Below are positions 16,856 to 25,453 of a stretch of 64,000 bases of DNA, in pieces. The first letter of the stretch is position 1, and every line of letters starts with the position of its first letter. Origin of the DNA: Caballeronia glebae (GTDB lineage: Bacteria > Pseudomonadota > Gammaproteobacteria > Burkholderiales > Burkholderiaceae); contig NZ_FCOJ02000007.1 of assembly GCF_001545035.1 (NCBI RefSeq), positions 1 to 64,000 on the forward strand, in the 5' to 3' direction. The notes below the pieces were generated by a model that was not told the origin of the DNA, ran no database searches, and saw only the letters and a program-made list of their open reading frames with translations. The translations under genes were made by a program, and so were the position numbers.

Positions 16856-18015
16856 CGACAAACTTCAATCAACCTCACTGGCTCGGCGAAGAGCACACGA
16901 TGATGCGCGAAGCAGTGCGCCGCTTCGCCGAGAAGGAAATCGCGCCGCAATCGGAGGCGCTCTGGGAGCACGAAGCGTTTCCCTACGCGATCTGGCGGCA
17001 GGCAGGCGAACTCGGCTTCACGGGCTTGCCGTATCCCGAGGAATTTGGCGGCGGTGGCGGCGACTGGCTGTCGTTCGTGATCGTGCTCGAAGAACTCGCA
17101 CGCGTGGACTGCGCCGTCGCCAATGCGCTGATGGCGAACTCGACCGTCGCGAGCCTGCTGAACAACTACGGCACGGCGCAACAGAAAGCGCGTTTCCTGC
17201 GCCCCATTCTCGACGGCACGCAGATCGGCGCGATCGGACTGTCCGAGCCTGACGCCGGTTCCGATGCGGCCAACATTGGCACGCGCGCGGTCTTCGACGG
17301 CGAACACTGGGTCATCGACGGTGCGAAGACCTTCATCAGCAATTCGGGCACGGAGATCGGCGGGCCGACCGTGATCGCGGCAGTCACCGGCACTCGGCCC
17401 GATGGCCGCAAGGAGATCTCGAACTTCATCGTGCCGCAAGGAACGCCAGGCTATGGCAAGGGCAGAAAGCTGCGCAAGATCGGCTGGCGCGCATCGATCA
17501 CGCACGAACTGTTCTTCGAGCAATGCGCGGTTCCCGCCGATCAACTGCTGGGCGAACGCGGCGCGGGCCTGCGCCAGACGCTCGCGCAGATCAGCACGGG
17601 GCGCATTCTCATCGGCGCGCTCGCGCTCGGCATCCTGCAGGGCTCGCTGGATCGCTCGGTCGCATACATGAAGGAGCGTCGCGCGTTCGGACGCGCGATC
17701 GCCGAGTTTCAGGCGCTGCAGTTCAAGATCGCCGACATGGCGACCGATGCGCACGCCGCACGTCTGATGCTCTACGACGCCGCCGCATCGAAGGACGCCG
17801 GCGCGGCCTTCGATGCGCAAGCGTCGCAAGCCAAACTGTTCGCGACCGAGCACGCGATGAAAGCCGCGCATCAGGCGCTGCAGATTCACGGCGGTTACGG
17901 CGTGATGGCCGAGTTTGCCGTCGCGCGCGCATTCGGCGATGCAAAGGTGCTGGAGATCGTCGAAGGCACCTCGGAAATACAACGCATGATCATCGCGCGC
18001 ACGCTGCTCGCGTGA
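16852..18015 (+). CDS. Acyl-CoA dehydrogenase
   Basis: 387-residue FAD enzyme that introduces the alpha-beta double bond into an acyl-CoA. Seen: GFTGLPYPEEFGGGGGDWLS near residue 52, IGLSEPDAGSDAANIGTRAV (FAD/substrate loop), GAKTFISNSGTEIG, the QIHGGYGVM segment and the C-terminal catalytic region VLEIVEGTSEIQRMIIARTL with the active Glu. Length is standard for short-chain members. Start at ATG 16852 overlaps the crotonase stop. Cytoplasmic; needs ETF as electron acceptor, not encoded here. Confidence 0.92.
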   Translation: MTTNFNQPHWLGEEHTMMREAVRRFAEKEIAPQSEALWEHEAFPYAIWRQAGELGFTGLPYPEEFGGGGGDWLSFVIVLEELARVDCAVANALMANSTVASLLNNYGTAQQKARFLRPILDGTQIGAIGLSEPDAGSDAANIGTRAVFDGEHWVIDGAKTFISNSGTEIGGPTVIAAVTGTRPDGRKEISNFIVPQGTPGYGKGRKLRKIGWRASITHELFFEQCAVPADQLLGERGAGLRQTLAQISTGRILIGALALGILQGSLDRSVAYMKERRAFGRAIAEFQALQFKIADMATDAHAARLMLYDAAASKDAGAAFDAQASQAKLFATEHAMKAAHQALQIHGGYGVMAEFAVARAFGDAKVLEIVEGTSEIQRMIIARTLLA

Positions 18016-18045
18016 TCGCGCGCCGAAACCGAGAGGAGAATGTTT

Positions 18046-19239
18046 ATGCTGGAAGGCATCAAGGTGCTGAGTTTCACGCATTTTCTGCAAGGCCCCGCCG
18101 CCGTGCAGATGCTCGCCGATGTCGGCGCGGATGTGATCAAGATCGAACCGCCGGGCGGCGCGTTCGAACGTAGCTGGACCGGCGCGGATGCGTTCCTCGA
18201 AGGCGTGAGCGTGTTCTTTCTGCTCGGCAACCGCAATCAGCGCAGCATCTCGCTCGATCTGCGCGACGAAGCCGCGCGCGAGATCGTGTGGCGTATGATC
18301 CGCGAAGCCGACGTGCTCGTCGAGAACTATCGTCCCGGGGTGCTCGACAAGATGGGCTTCGGCTATGCGCAGGTGCATGAAGTCAATCCGCGTCTCGTGT
18401 ATTGCTCGTGCACCGGCTACGGTTCGTCCGGGCCTTATCTGAAGCGTCCAGGCCAGGATCTGCTGCTGCAGGCGATGAGCGGACTGACCATGCTTTCCGG
18501 CGACGCGGAGTCGCCGCCCACGCCGGTCGGTTCCGCCATCGTCGATCAGCATGCCGCCGTGCTCGCCGCATTCGGCGTGGTCGCCGCGTTGCAGGCGCGC
18601 GAGCGCACGGGCGTGGGCACGCGCATCGAGAGCAACCTCCTCAACGCCGCGCTCGACCTGCAAATCGAGCCGTTCACGTACTACATGAACAAGGGGCCGT
18701 TGTGGGCACGCACGCATCCGCCGACCGGCAGCCGCTTTCATCCCGCGCCGTATGGCGTGTACCGAACGCGTGACGGCTATATCGCGATGTCGCTCACGCC
18801 GACGCAGAAGCTTGCAAACGCGCTGTCGTGTCCCGCGCTCGCCGCGTTCACCCATCCGAAGGACAACGTGCTGAGGCGCGACGAGATCAACCGTCTTGTC
18901 TATGACACGCTGAAAACGCGCACGACCGAAGAGTGGATGCACACCTTCGAGGAACACGATATCTGGTTCGCGCCCGTCAACGATTATGAGCAGGTCGAGC
19001 AGGATCCGCAGGTCGCGCACAACGAAATGATCATGTCGTTCGATCACGAGGAAGCGGGACCGGTGCGCGTGCTCGCGCATCCGGTGCGCTACGACGGCGC
19101 GACGCCTGCGCTGCGGCGGCATCCGCCGAAACAGGGACAACATACCCGCGAAGTGCTCGCGGAACTGGGTTATACGCCGCAGGAGATCGACGGCTATGTC
19201 GAACGCGGCATCGCATTGACTTCGAGGAGAGAAGCATGA
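18046..19239 (+). CDS. CaiB/BaiF family CoA transferase (class III)
   Basis: 397-residue CoA transferase that would activate the imported acid by moving CoA from a donor thioester. The N-terminus GIKVLSFTHFLQGPAAVQML is typical; the catalytic Asp is in RPGQDLLLQAMSGLT near residue 140; ARTHPPTGSRFHPAPYGVYR follows. Two ATGs occur: 18040 is only one base from the GAGGAG at 18033-18038, while 18046 is 7 bases from it, so I choose 18046. It lies after the dehydrogenase by 30 bases and overlaps the second MaoC gene (ATGA). Confidence 0.9.
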   Translation: MLEGIKVLSFTHFLQGPAAVQMLADVGADVIKIEPPGGAFERSWTGADAFLEGVSVFFLLGNRNQRSISLDLRDEAAREIVWRMIREADVLVENYRPGVLDKMGFGYAQVHEVNPRLVYCSCTGYGSSGPYLKRPGQDLLLQAMSGLTMLSGDAESPPTPVGSAIVDQHAAVLAAFGVVAALQARERTGVGTRIESNLLNAALDLQIEPFTYYMNKGPLWARTHPPTGSRFHPAPYGVYRTRDGYIAMSLTPTQKLANALSCPALAAFTHPKDNVLRRDEINRLVYDTLKTRTTEEWMHTFEEHDIWFAPVNDYEQVEQDPQVAHNEMIMSFDHEEAGPVRVLAHPVRYDGATPALRRHPPKQGQHTREVLAELGYTPQEIDGYVERGIALTSRREA

Positions 19240-19709
19240 GCGCGCAACCGAACAACTGGCCGGCGCTCTTGCGCTTCGACGACGTCGAGATCGGCCGCAC
19301 GCAGGTCAACGTTCACACGGTCACAGAGGCCGAAGTGAACGCGTTCGGACATCTGTCCGGCGACCTGAATCCGCTGCATATGGAAGATGCCTTCGCCGAA
19401 TGCTCCCCTTTCGGACGGCGCGTCGTGCATGGCCTGTTGACGGCCGCGCTGGTCTCGGCGGCGCACACCGAATTGACCGGTCCGGGCTTCGCGTATGTCG
19501 GGCAGGAGCTGCGCTTTCTGGGGCCGGTGTATATCGGCGATACGGTGACGATCAACGTTTGTGTCGTCGAAAAGAAGCCCGCAAAGCACATCCTCGTGAT
19601 GGATACGACCGTGCGCAATCAGCAAGGACGCGTGGTGCTGAGCGGGCTTTCCGCGCTGAAGGAACTCCGCTTCGATCATGCGCTGATGGCGCGCAGCGCG
19701 GCGGCGTGA
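19236..19709 (+). CDS. MaoC-family hydratase 2
   Basis: 157-residue hot-dog hydratase. It has the full hydratase signature FGHLSGDLNPLHMEDAFA, with Asp and His in place, and GRRVVHGLLTAALVS after it. The second strand region reads GPVYIGDTVTINVCVVEKKP. This copy looks more like canonical (R)-specific enoyl-CoA hydratases than the gene at 15613. It overlaps the CoA-transferase gene by 4 bases and is the last member of the operon before the regulator. Confidence 0.88.
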   Translation: MSAQPNNWPALLRFDDVEIGRTQVNVHTVTEAEVNAFGHLSGDLNPLHMEDAFAECSPFGRRVVHGLLTAALVSAAHTELTGPGFAYVGQELRFLGPVYIGDTVTINVCVVEKKPAKHILVMDTTVRNQQGRVVLSGLSALKELRFDHALMARSAAA

Positions 19710-19844
19710 CACCGTCGCGCAGGCCGCATGGTGTAAATGCCAACTAACCGGCGGGCGCGGGCACGGCTACACTCGTGCAGTCGCCCGCGCAGCGCGGGCA
19801 TGCAGGCGGGTGCAAAGACGCTCCGCCGCCGACGGAGGAGACAG

Positions 19845-20741
19845 TTGGATACCGCATGTTGCTGTCACGTTCCGGTGATCCGGATCGAGGACTACGAATA
19901 CGGCGCGCACGTCAAGACGCCGGACTTCCATCTCGCGCCGATCGAGGCGCTCAAATCGACGCTGGTCTATCCGCACCGGCACGACTTCTATCACATGATG
20001 TGGGTGCTCGCGGGCAGCGGCTCGCATGTGATCGACTCGGTGCGCTACGACGTGCGCCCCAATACGCTCTACATCATGGCGCCGGGACAGATTCACGATC
20101 TCGATCTGTCCGCCGATACGCTCGGTTATTCGCTCAGTTTCTCGTCGGATTTTTTCGCGTTCCGCGTACAGAACCGCCATACGGAGACGGACGTACCCGT
20201 CTATAACTTCGAGCAGCTCGCCCCGTGCGTCAACTTGAGCGACGCGCAGGTGCGCGAACTGGCGCGCGTGATGGACGGCATCCGCCATGAGTATCAGGAG
20301 GAGCAGGTCGGCTACACCGACGCGATCTGGGCCTATCTGCACGTGTTTCTGATCAAGGTCGCGCGCATGTGCGATGCCGCCGCCATACGCGATGCCGCCG
20401 CGACGCGCAGCGTGCTGCTGTCGCGCCGCTTCAAGAGCCTGCTGGAGAAGCATTTTCGCTCCGTCAACGAAGCGGCCGATTACGCGCGCCTGCTCAACGT
20501 CACCGAACGTGCGCTCAACGAAGCGACGCGTCAGGCGCTCGGCAGCACGGCACCCAAGCTGATCCGCGAGCGCGTGATGCTGGAGGCCAAGCGTCTGCTG
20601 CTGCACTCCGAAGTGAATGTCGCGGAGATCGCCGCGATGCTCTCGTTCGACGATCCCGCCTACTTCAGCCGCTGCTTTCGCAAGCATACGGGCCGCTCGC
20701 CGATCGACTATCGGCGCAGCCTCGACAAGCTGCACATCTGA
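19845..20741 (+). CDS. AraC-family transcriptional regulator with cupin sensor
   Basis: 298-residue regulator. The N-terminal cupin-like arm reads YPHRHDFYHMMWVLAGSGSH, with PNTLYIMAPGQIHDLDLSAD after it; the C-terminal 90 residues carry two helix-turn-helices (VNEAADYARLLNVTERALNE and VNVAEIAAMLSFDDPAYFSR), ending GRSPIDYRR. I choose TTG 19845 because GGAGGAG lies 4 bases upstream; ATG 19737 would add a very basic, non-family N-terminus. It probably controls the upstream CoA operon, the TRAP genes and perhaps the following GH88 gene through GTCCAA-containing sites. Confidence 0.88.
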   Translation: MDTACCCHVPVIRIEDYEYGAHVKTPDFHLAPIEALKSTLVYPHRHDFYHMMWVLAGSGSHVIDSVRYDVRPNTLYIMAPGQIHDLDLSADTLGYSLSFSSDFFAFRVQNRHTETDVPVYNFEQLAPCVNLSDAQVRELARVMDGIRHEYQEEQVGYTDAIWAYLHVFLIKVARMCDAAAIRDAAATRSVLLSRRFKSLLEKHFRSVNEAADYARLLNVTERALNEATRQALGSTAPKLIRERVMLEAKRLLLHSEVNVAEIAAMLSFDDPAYFSRCFRKHTGRSPIDYRRSLDKLHI

Positions 20742-20765
20742 GCGTCTTCATGCGGCGCTTCGATG

Positions 20766-20784
20766 CGGAAATGTCCAACAGTTC
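20766..20784 (+). promoter_or_regulatory. Candidate AraC half-site upstream of the GH88 gene
   Basis: CGGAAATGTCCAACAGTTC at 20766-20784 resembles the right arm of the inverted repeat at 15476-15487 and its flank (AAAGTCCAAAAGATC); both share GTCCAA, then AG after one base. It lies about 80 bases before the GH88 start, a normal distance for an activator site. Confidence 0.3.
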
Positions 20785-20859
20785 ATGCGTTTCATCCTAA
20801 CGCGGTCGCGCAGGCGCTTCTTAGAATCGTCCTGCGAATGACGAACTCAAGGAGACGCC

Positions 20860-22080
20860 GTGTCGAACGCAATGAACTCGCTGTCAGTCAGCGAGACCCG
20901 GGCAGAGCTGTTTCGCGAAACCCTCGATAAAACCGCGCAAAAGGTCGCTTCCGACGAGCTGACCTTCGGCGTCGAATTCCCGCAAGTCACCGGCCCCGAT
21001 GGTCAATGGGTGCGTCTGCCCGCCTCGCTTTCGGCGGGCTACGACGGCGACGCATGGAGCCACGGCAACTGGTTCTGCGGCTTCTGGGTCGGCTTGCTGC
21101 TGAGCTCGTATGTGCACACCGGCGAGGCGCGCTTTCTGGAATGGGCGCGCGCCCGAATGCTGCTCGTCCGCCAGCGCGCGCAGGATCCGAACACGCATGA
21201 CATCGGCTTCATCTTCGATAGCAGCGCGGTGCCGGGACATCACATCACCGGCGACGCGTGGTTCGCCGACATTGCGCTCGAAGCCGCCGACAAGCTGCGC
21301 GCGCGGCTCGTGACGACGCGCAACGGCGCGTATCTCGCGTCCTGGGGACCGATCTCCGATCCGCGCGGCCGCAGCGCCTCGGCGATCGACACGATGGCCA
21401 ATCTGTCGCTGCTCTACTGGGCCGCCGGTTACGCCGACGACGGCAGCTACCGGCAAGCCGCGGACGCGCACGCCGAGATGACCGCGCGCGCCTTCGTCCG
21501 CGCCGACGACTCGACCTATCACGCCGTCGAATACGACGTGCACAGCGGCGCCCGGAAACGCGGCTACACGTTTCAAGGCGCGTTCGACGAATCCGCGTGG
21601 AGCCGCGGCCAGGCTTGGGCGATTTACGGCTACGTCAACTCCGCGCGGGAAACCGGCAAGCGCGCGTATCTGGATCTGGCCGAGCGTCTCGCCGATTACT
21701 ACCTGCGCCGCCTCGACGGGCGTCAGGTGCCTCCGTGGGACTTCGATGCGACCGGCCGCGACGCCGAGATCAAGGACACGGCTGCTGCCGCCGTGGTGGC
21801 GTCGGCCTTGCTGGAGATGGCACGCGTGCATCCCGAGGCGCACGCCGCCGCGAAATGGCGAGGCCACGGCCTCGCGATGCTCGAAGCGCTATGCCGCGAC
21901 GAATTCACCCGGGACGGCCAGCACGGGCTGTTGCATAACTCGTGCTACTCGAAGCCGCACAATATCGGCGTGGACGGCGCGACCATGTTCGGCGACTTCT
22001 ACTTCGTCGAGGCGCTATGCCGCGCCGTGCATCCCGGCAAGCTACGCCCGCTGGACCACACGCGCATGCCACTCGCCTGA
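20860..22080 (+). CDS. GH88 family unsaturated glucuronyl/galacturonyl hydrolase
   Basis: 406-residue (alpha/alpha)6-barrel enzyme. Seen: WSHGNWFCGFWVGLL near residue 65, NTHDIGFIFDSSAVPG with the first conserved Asp, ASAIDTMANLSLLYWA with the catalytic Asp, and WSRGQAWAIYGYVNSA. Family members cleave the unsaturated uronic acid left by polysaccharide lyases. No signal peptide is seen, so it acts in the cytoplasm on imported disaccharides. GTG 20860 is used because GGAG is 5 bases before it; ATG 20872 is possible. No lyase or uronate pathway genes are near, which makes its place after a CoA-catabolism cluster odd. Confidence 0.85.
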   Translation: MSNAMNSLSVSETRAELFRETLDKTAQKVASDELTFGVEFPQVTGPDGQWVRLPASLSAGYDGDAWSHGNWFCGFWVGLLLSSYVHTGEARFLEWARARMLLVRQRAQDPNTHDIGFIFDSSAVPGHHITGDAWFADIALEAADKLRARLVTTRNGAYLASWGPISDPRGRSASAIDTMANLSLLYWAAGYADDGSYRQAADAHAEMTARAFVRADDSTYHAVEYDVHSGARKRGYTFQGAFDESAWSRGQAWAIYGYVNSARETGKRAYLDLAERLADYYLRRLDGRQVPPWDFDATGRDAEIKDTAAAAVVASALLEMARVHPEAHAAAKWRGHGLAMLEALCRDEFTRDGQHGLLHNSCYSKPHNIGVDGATMFGDFYFVEALCRAVHPGKLRPLDHTRMPLA

Positions 22081-22258
22081 GCGTCACGACGAAGCCACGA
22101 CGAACGGCGGAACGACGGCATCGCCGCCGCTCCGCCCACGACCAGTCACTCACCACTGCTTGTTCACTTGCCATTGAAGGATCGGAAACGATCGAATGCA
22201 TGTTCCGCTCTCTGGCACGCCGACGGCTGACGGCGGCACTCGCGACCCGTCGGCCTTT

Positions 22259-23476
22259 CTACCGATGCGACCTCTCCTTCACCGCGCGAAGTGTCAGGAC
22301 ACTGTTGCCCGCGATGCCTGCGACGCCCAACGCGATCAAGGCTCCCGTCGGCCCGAGTACTGTTGCAAGCAGGCCCGCTAACAGCGTTCCGAGCGGCCAA
22401 CATCCGATACCGACAGTGACCAGACCGAACACACGACTGCGCATGACGCCGGGCACGGACTCGATCACGATAGTCGTCTGGTGTATGTTGTAGGCGGCGC
22501 TACCAAAGCCGCCCATGAAGAGAATGACGAGCAACGAAGCCAGCGAGCATCGGAAAGAACTCGCGAACCCAGCGATCGCAATAGCCAGGAAAAACACACT
22601 CGATCCGGCTATCAACCAGACAAAGGACCGCCCTCGTAGGCGAGCGCCTCCGATGATCGCGCCGGCAACAAAAGATCCCGCAGGCTCCGCCGACGAAAGC
22701 ACGCCGATCATCGTGGCCGACAAGTCGAACGTCTCGCTTCCGAGAGGTGTCAGTAGAACGTTATAGCTATAGCCGCATAAGTTCGTGATTGTCGTCACGA
22801 TCAAGAGCGCCATGATCGTTTTACTGTCGAGCGCGTATTGCCACGCTTCCTGGAGGTCCTCGCGGATCCGCGTCAGGGAGAGGCGTCCGGACGGCGCCTG
22901 CACGGTCGAAAGTCGAAAGATGCACACCGCGGCGCAAAGCGACGCCGTCGCGGAGAGGAAATAGGATGTCGAGACGCCGAGTGCTCCGTAGATCAAGCCT
23001 CCAAGCAGAGGCCCGAGACATCGCGTCGCGAAGTTGGTCATGCTGTCGATAGCGACCGCGCGAGCGGCCATCGCCGTGCCCGCTGTCTCCGCAATCATGC
23101 GCCTACGCGCAGGCATCTCGGTGGCATAGACGACACCGCTCACGAGCGCGGCAGCGCAAAGGTGCCATGTCGATAGAACCCCGAGGAAAGACAAGACTCC
23201 CACTGTCGCCGACGAAGCACTCGCGAGCAACAATCCGAGCAGCACTATTCTCTTGCGATCCATTGCGTCCGCGACGACGCCCATGACCGCGCCGCTTAAC
23301 AAAAGCGGAAGACTCCGGCACGCGGAGACCACCGCGACCGCTACTGCCGAATTCGTAGCCTTGAAGGTAAACAACGCGGCTGCGAGCATTTCCAGCCACA
23401 TCATCGCGTTTGAGACCGCGCCCGCCGTCCAGAGCGGTAAGAAACCTTTGGTGCGTATCACGCTTGTCCGGTGCAT
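22259..23476 (-). CDS. MFS transporter (MFS_3/EntS-like exporter)
   Basis: 405-residue twelve-helix carrier. The N-terminus FLPLWTAGAVSNAMMWLEML and the loop VVADAMDRKRIVLLG fit the MFS_3 group that includes enterobactin exporter EntS and macrolide efflux proteins. The second half has the weak repeat of the motif, and RSRVFGLVTVGIGCWPLGTL is typical of the group. It stands alone, convergent with the GH88 gene (178 bases between) and with no co-directional partner, so the substrate is unknown. Codon use looks a little less GC-biased than that of its left neighbours. Confidence 0.8.
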   Translation of the reverse strand: MHRTSVIRTKGFLPLWTAGAVSNAMMWLEMLAAALFTFKATNSAVAVAVVSACRSLPLLLSGAVMGVVADAMDRKRIVLLGLLLASASSATVGVLSFLGVLSTWHLCAAALVSGVVYATEMPARRRMIAETAGTAMAARAVAIDSMTNFATRCLGPLLGGLIYGALGVSTSYFLSATASLCAAVCIFRLSTVQAPSGRLSLTRIREDLQEAWQYALDSKTIMALLIVTTITNLCGYSYNVLLTPLGSETFDLSATMIGVLSSAEPAGSFVAGAIIGGARLRGRSFVWLIAGSSVFFLAIAIAGFASSFRCSLASLLVILFMGGFGSAAYNIHQTTIVIESVPGVMRSRVFGLVTVGIGCWPLGTLLAGLLATVLGPTGALIALGVAGIAGNSVLTLRAVKERSHR

Positions 23477-23729
23477 CGCTTGCGTTACACCATGTTTTTT
23501 CGCTGATTGAGGGTGTTCATTTCAAGCGTTCTGATTGGAAGCAGTCAGGCAGCGGAGCGCGTGTCGCGGTGGCCGGAGGGGTGCTGTTACGCGTTGACGT
23601 GATTGCCGAACGGCGAGCGCCTCTGCATTACGCATCAGTGCGCTGTACGATGATGCCGCCGGCAGCATCAAGGAAGCGGCCGATCGCGCGCCTTTTCGAT
23701 GCCAACCCGAGAGAAGCGATCGATCATTG

Positions 23730-23996
23730 TCACTCGCTTTTGAGCGCGTCGTCTTTGCCGGGTGACTCGGTGGTGCTGCCCGACTCAGGTGGGACTTCCT
23801 GTTTCGACGGGTGTTGCGCGGGAGACTGTTTCGCCTCGCCGGAAGTTGGTTGACGCACTCCTTGGGCGGGATCGCCGCCGGTGGCGGCGCCCGGTCCTGG
23901 CTGGTTGCCCAGTGAGCCACCACCGCTTGCTCCGCTGCCCGCATCGCCGAGCGGCTTATCGGTGCTGCCCGGTCCTTCCAAACGATCGTTGCTCAT
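23730..23996 (-). CDS. Small disordered Gly/Ser/Pro-rich protein
   Basis: 88-residue hydrophilic protein starting MSNDRLEGPGSTDKPLGDAG. The middle is rich in Gly, Ser, Pro and Gln (GASGGGSLGNQPGPGAATGG), and the end is acidic (GKDDALKSE). An excellent ribosome binding site (AAGGAGACTGGTC before ATG at 23996) supports it as a real gene, and the long upstream frame as spurious. No domain, signal peptide or membrane segment is seen. I do not recognise the function; proteins of this look are often stress-induced in Burkholderiales. Confidence 0.6.
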   Translation of the reverse strand: MSNDRLEGPGSTDKPLGDAGSGASGGGSLGNQPGPGAATGGDPAQGVRQPTSGEAKQSPAQHPSKQEVPPESGSTTESPGKDDALKSE

Positions 23997-24532
23997 GACC
24001 AGTCTCCTTCCTTTGAACTCGTTAATGAGCAATGCGCATGCCAAGAGCGGCGGTTTGCCTTGCCACATCGAACGTGTCGCGATAGCTGGCCTTCGACACA
24101 AAAGAATCCGAAAGAGCGAGGCGCGAATTGGAGATTGAAGCAAATGAAGGCGTGCGGTCGCAAGCGAAGCGCGTCTCGGTACGACGCGCTTCGCATCAGA
24201 GAACCCTTTCGGACATTGCCGAGCAGCTCAAACATTGACGATTCCTTCGAAGCCGCAATCAATGGCATGCACAATGAAGCCGGTCCTGTTGCATTAACCG
24301 AGCACTCTGTTCTGCTTTGCCAGGGGCGTCTAAAGAGTACGTTCGACGTCGGTGGCGAACCGAATCGCCTAAACCATCCTTCAGTGGCGATAATGCGTGC
24401 ATCCGCTCGTCGCTTTTTCGTGTCGCGCAGGCGCGTCTTGAGCATTTTCGGCGGCTCGCTGCTGCGTTGATAGCACGCTTCGACCTGTGGCTACACTCGC
24501 AGTCTTCGGCTTTCCCACCTCGATCGGGCATC
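23997..24532. other. Gene-free region with one strong hairpin
   Basis: 536 bases between the small disordered protein and a LysR gene. The frame running into the LysR gene from 24317 has no binding site. The main structure is the hairpin at 24164-24194. The left part holds the promoter of the minus-strand gene, the right part that of the LysR gene; no clear -10/-35 pair stands out. Confidence 0.45.
24164..24194. repeat. Perfect 12-bp inverted repeat (hairpin)
   Basis: GCGAAGCGCGTC (24164-24175), a 7-base loop and GACGCGCTTCGC (24183-24194) are exact reverse complements. No T run follows on either strand, so it is not a standard terminator, and no gene ends here. It may be an operator, an RNA structure or the stem of a small RNA. 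Confidence 0.6.
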
Positions 24533-25453
24533 ATGGACCTCAAGCAAATCCAGTATTTCATCGCCCTCTTCGAGGATGGCTCTGCCACGCGCGCGGCCAA
24601 GCGCCTCAATATCGTGCAGCCCGCGCTCAGCATGCAGATTTCGAAGCTCGAAGCCGAACTGCGACAGACGCTCTTCGAACGCGGCCCGCACGGCATGGCG
24701 CCGACCGAAGCGGCGCGCCTCATGTATCGCCTATACACGCCGATCATGCGCGACATCGAGCACGCGCGCGCGCAGTTGAGCCGGCGCGACGTGATCATCA
24801 CGGGTCGCGTCTCGCTCGGAATGGTGGCGTCGGAAGCAGAAAGCGTCTTGCCGGAGTCGCTTGAGAGGTTTGACACGCTCTTTCCGCAAGTCGAGGTTTC
24901 GGTGGCCGACGGCTTCAGCGCACAGCTCATCGATGCGGTCGAGGCAGGCCGGCTCGATGCCGCGATCATCAACAAGCCGCGCGGTCGCCTCGCCCTCGAT
25001 GTCGAGCCGTTGCTGGTCGAGGAAATGGTGCTCGTGACGAGTGCCGCACACGGCGTCGCGTTGCCGCCGGAGATCGATCTCGCGAATATGTCCGGGGTAG
25101 AACTCGTGCTGCCGACGCGCCGCAACGGCCTGCGCGGCGCGCTCGACGCCGCGCTAATGGCCGCCGATATCGTCATCAAGCCGAAGTTCGAAATCGATCT
25201 GCTCAGCTCGATCGTGCAGTTCGTCGAGCAGGGAAATATCGCGACGATCCTGCCGCGCGTGGTCGTGCAGCGCAAGGTGGATGAAGGCGTGCTGCGCGCA
25301 CACACGATCACATCGCCGCCGATCGTGCGGCACATCATCCAGGTTACGCATCCAAAGCGGCCGATCGGTCCCGCCGCACAGGCGCTCATCGCAATCATCA
25401 CTGACGAGATAAAGCGCGTGACGACGGGTGTATTGGGCAAACAAGCGCCTTAG
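24533..25453 (+). CDS. LysR-family regulator, paralogue of the one at 38620
   Basis: 306-residue regulator with an N-terminal winged helix (MDLKQIQYFIALFEDGSATR, RLNIVQPALSMQISKLE) and a C-terminal periplasmic-binding-like sensor. It is a close relative of the LysR at the other end of the furan cluster: 64 of the first 74 residues are identical by direct comparison. In Cupriavidus basilensis the hmf genes are also accompanied by two LysR regulators (hmfR1, hmfR2), so it is probably a furan-responsive regulator. ATG 24533 is set by the paralogue's start. Its last 4 bases overlap the convergent membrane hydroxylase gene. Confidence 0.88.
   Translation: MDLKQIQYFIALFEDGSATRAAKRLNIVQPALSMQISKLEAELRQTLFERGPHGMAPTEAARLMYRLYTPIMRDIEHARAQLSRRDVIITGRVSLGMVASEAESVLPESLERFDTLFPQVEVSVADGFSAQLIDAVEAGRLDAAIINKPRGRLALDVEPLLVEEMVLVTSAAHGVALPPEIDLANMSGVELVLPTRRNGLRGALDAALMAADIVIKPKFEIDLLSSIVQFVEQGNIATILPRVVVQRKVDEGVLRAHTITSPPIVRHIIQVTHPKRPIGPAAQALIAIITDEIKRVTTGVLGKQAP

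Noticed and set aside
16651-19143. 830-codon minus-strand open frame
   Set aside because: Antisense shadow of the acyl-CoA dehydrogenase and CoA transferase genes; no domain is recognisable and both sense genes are clear.
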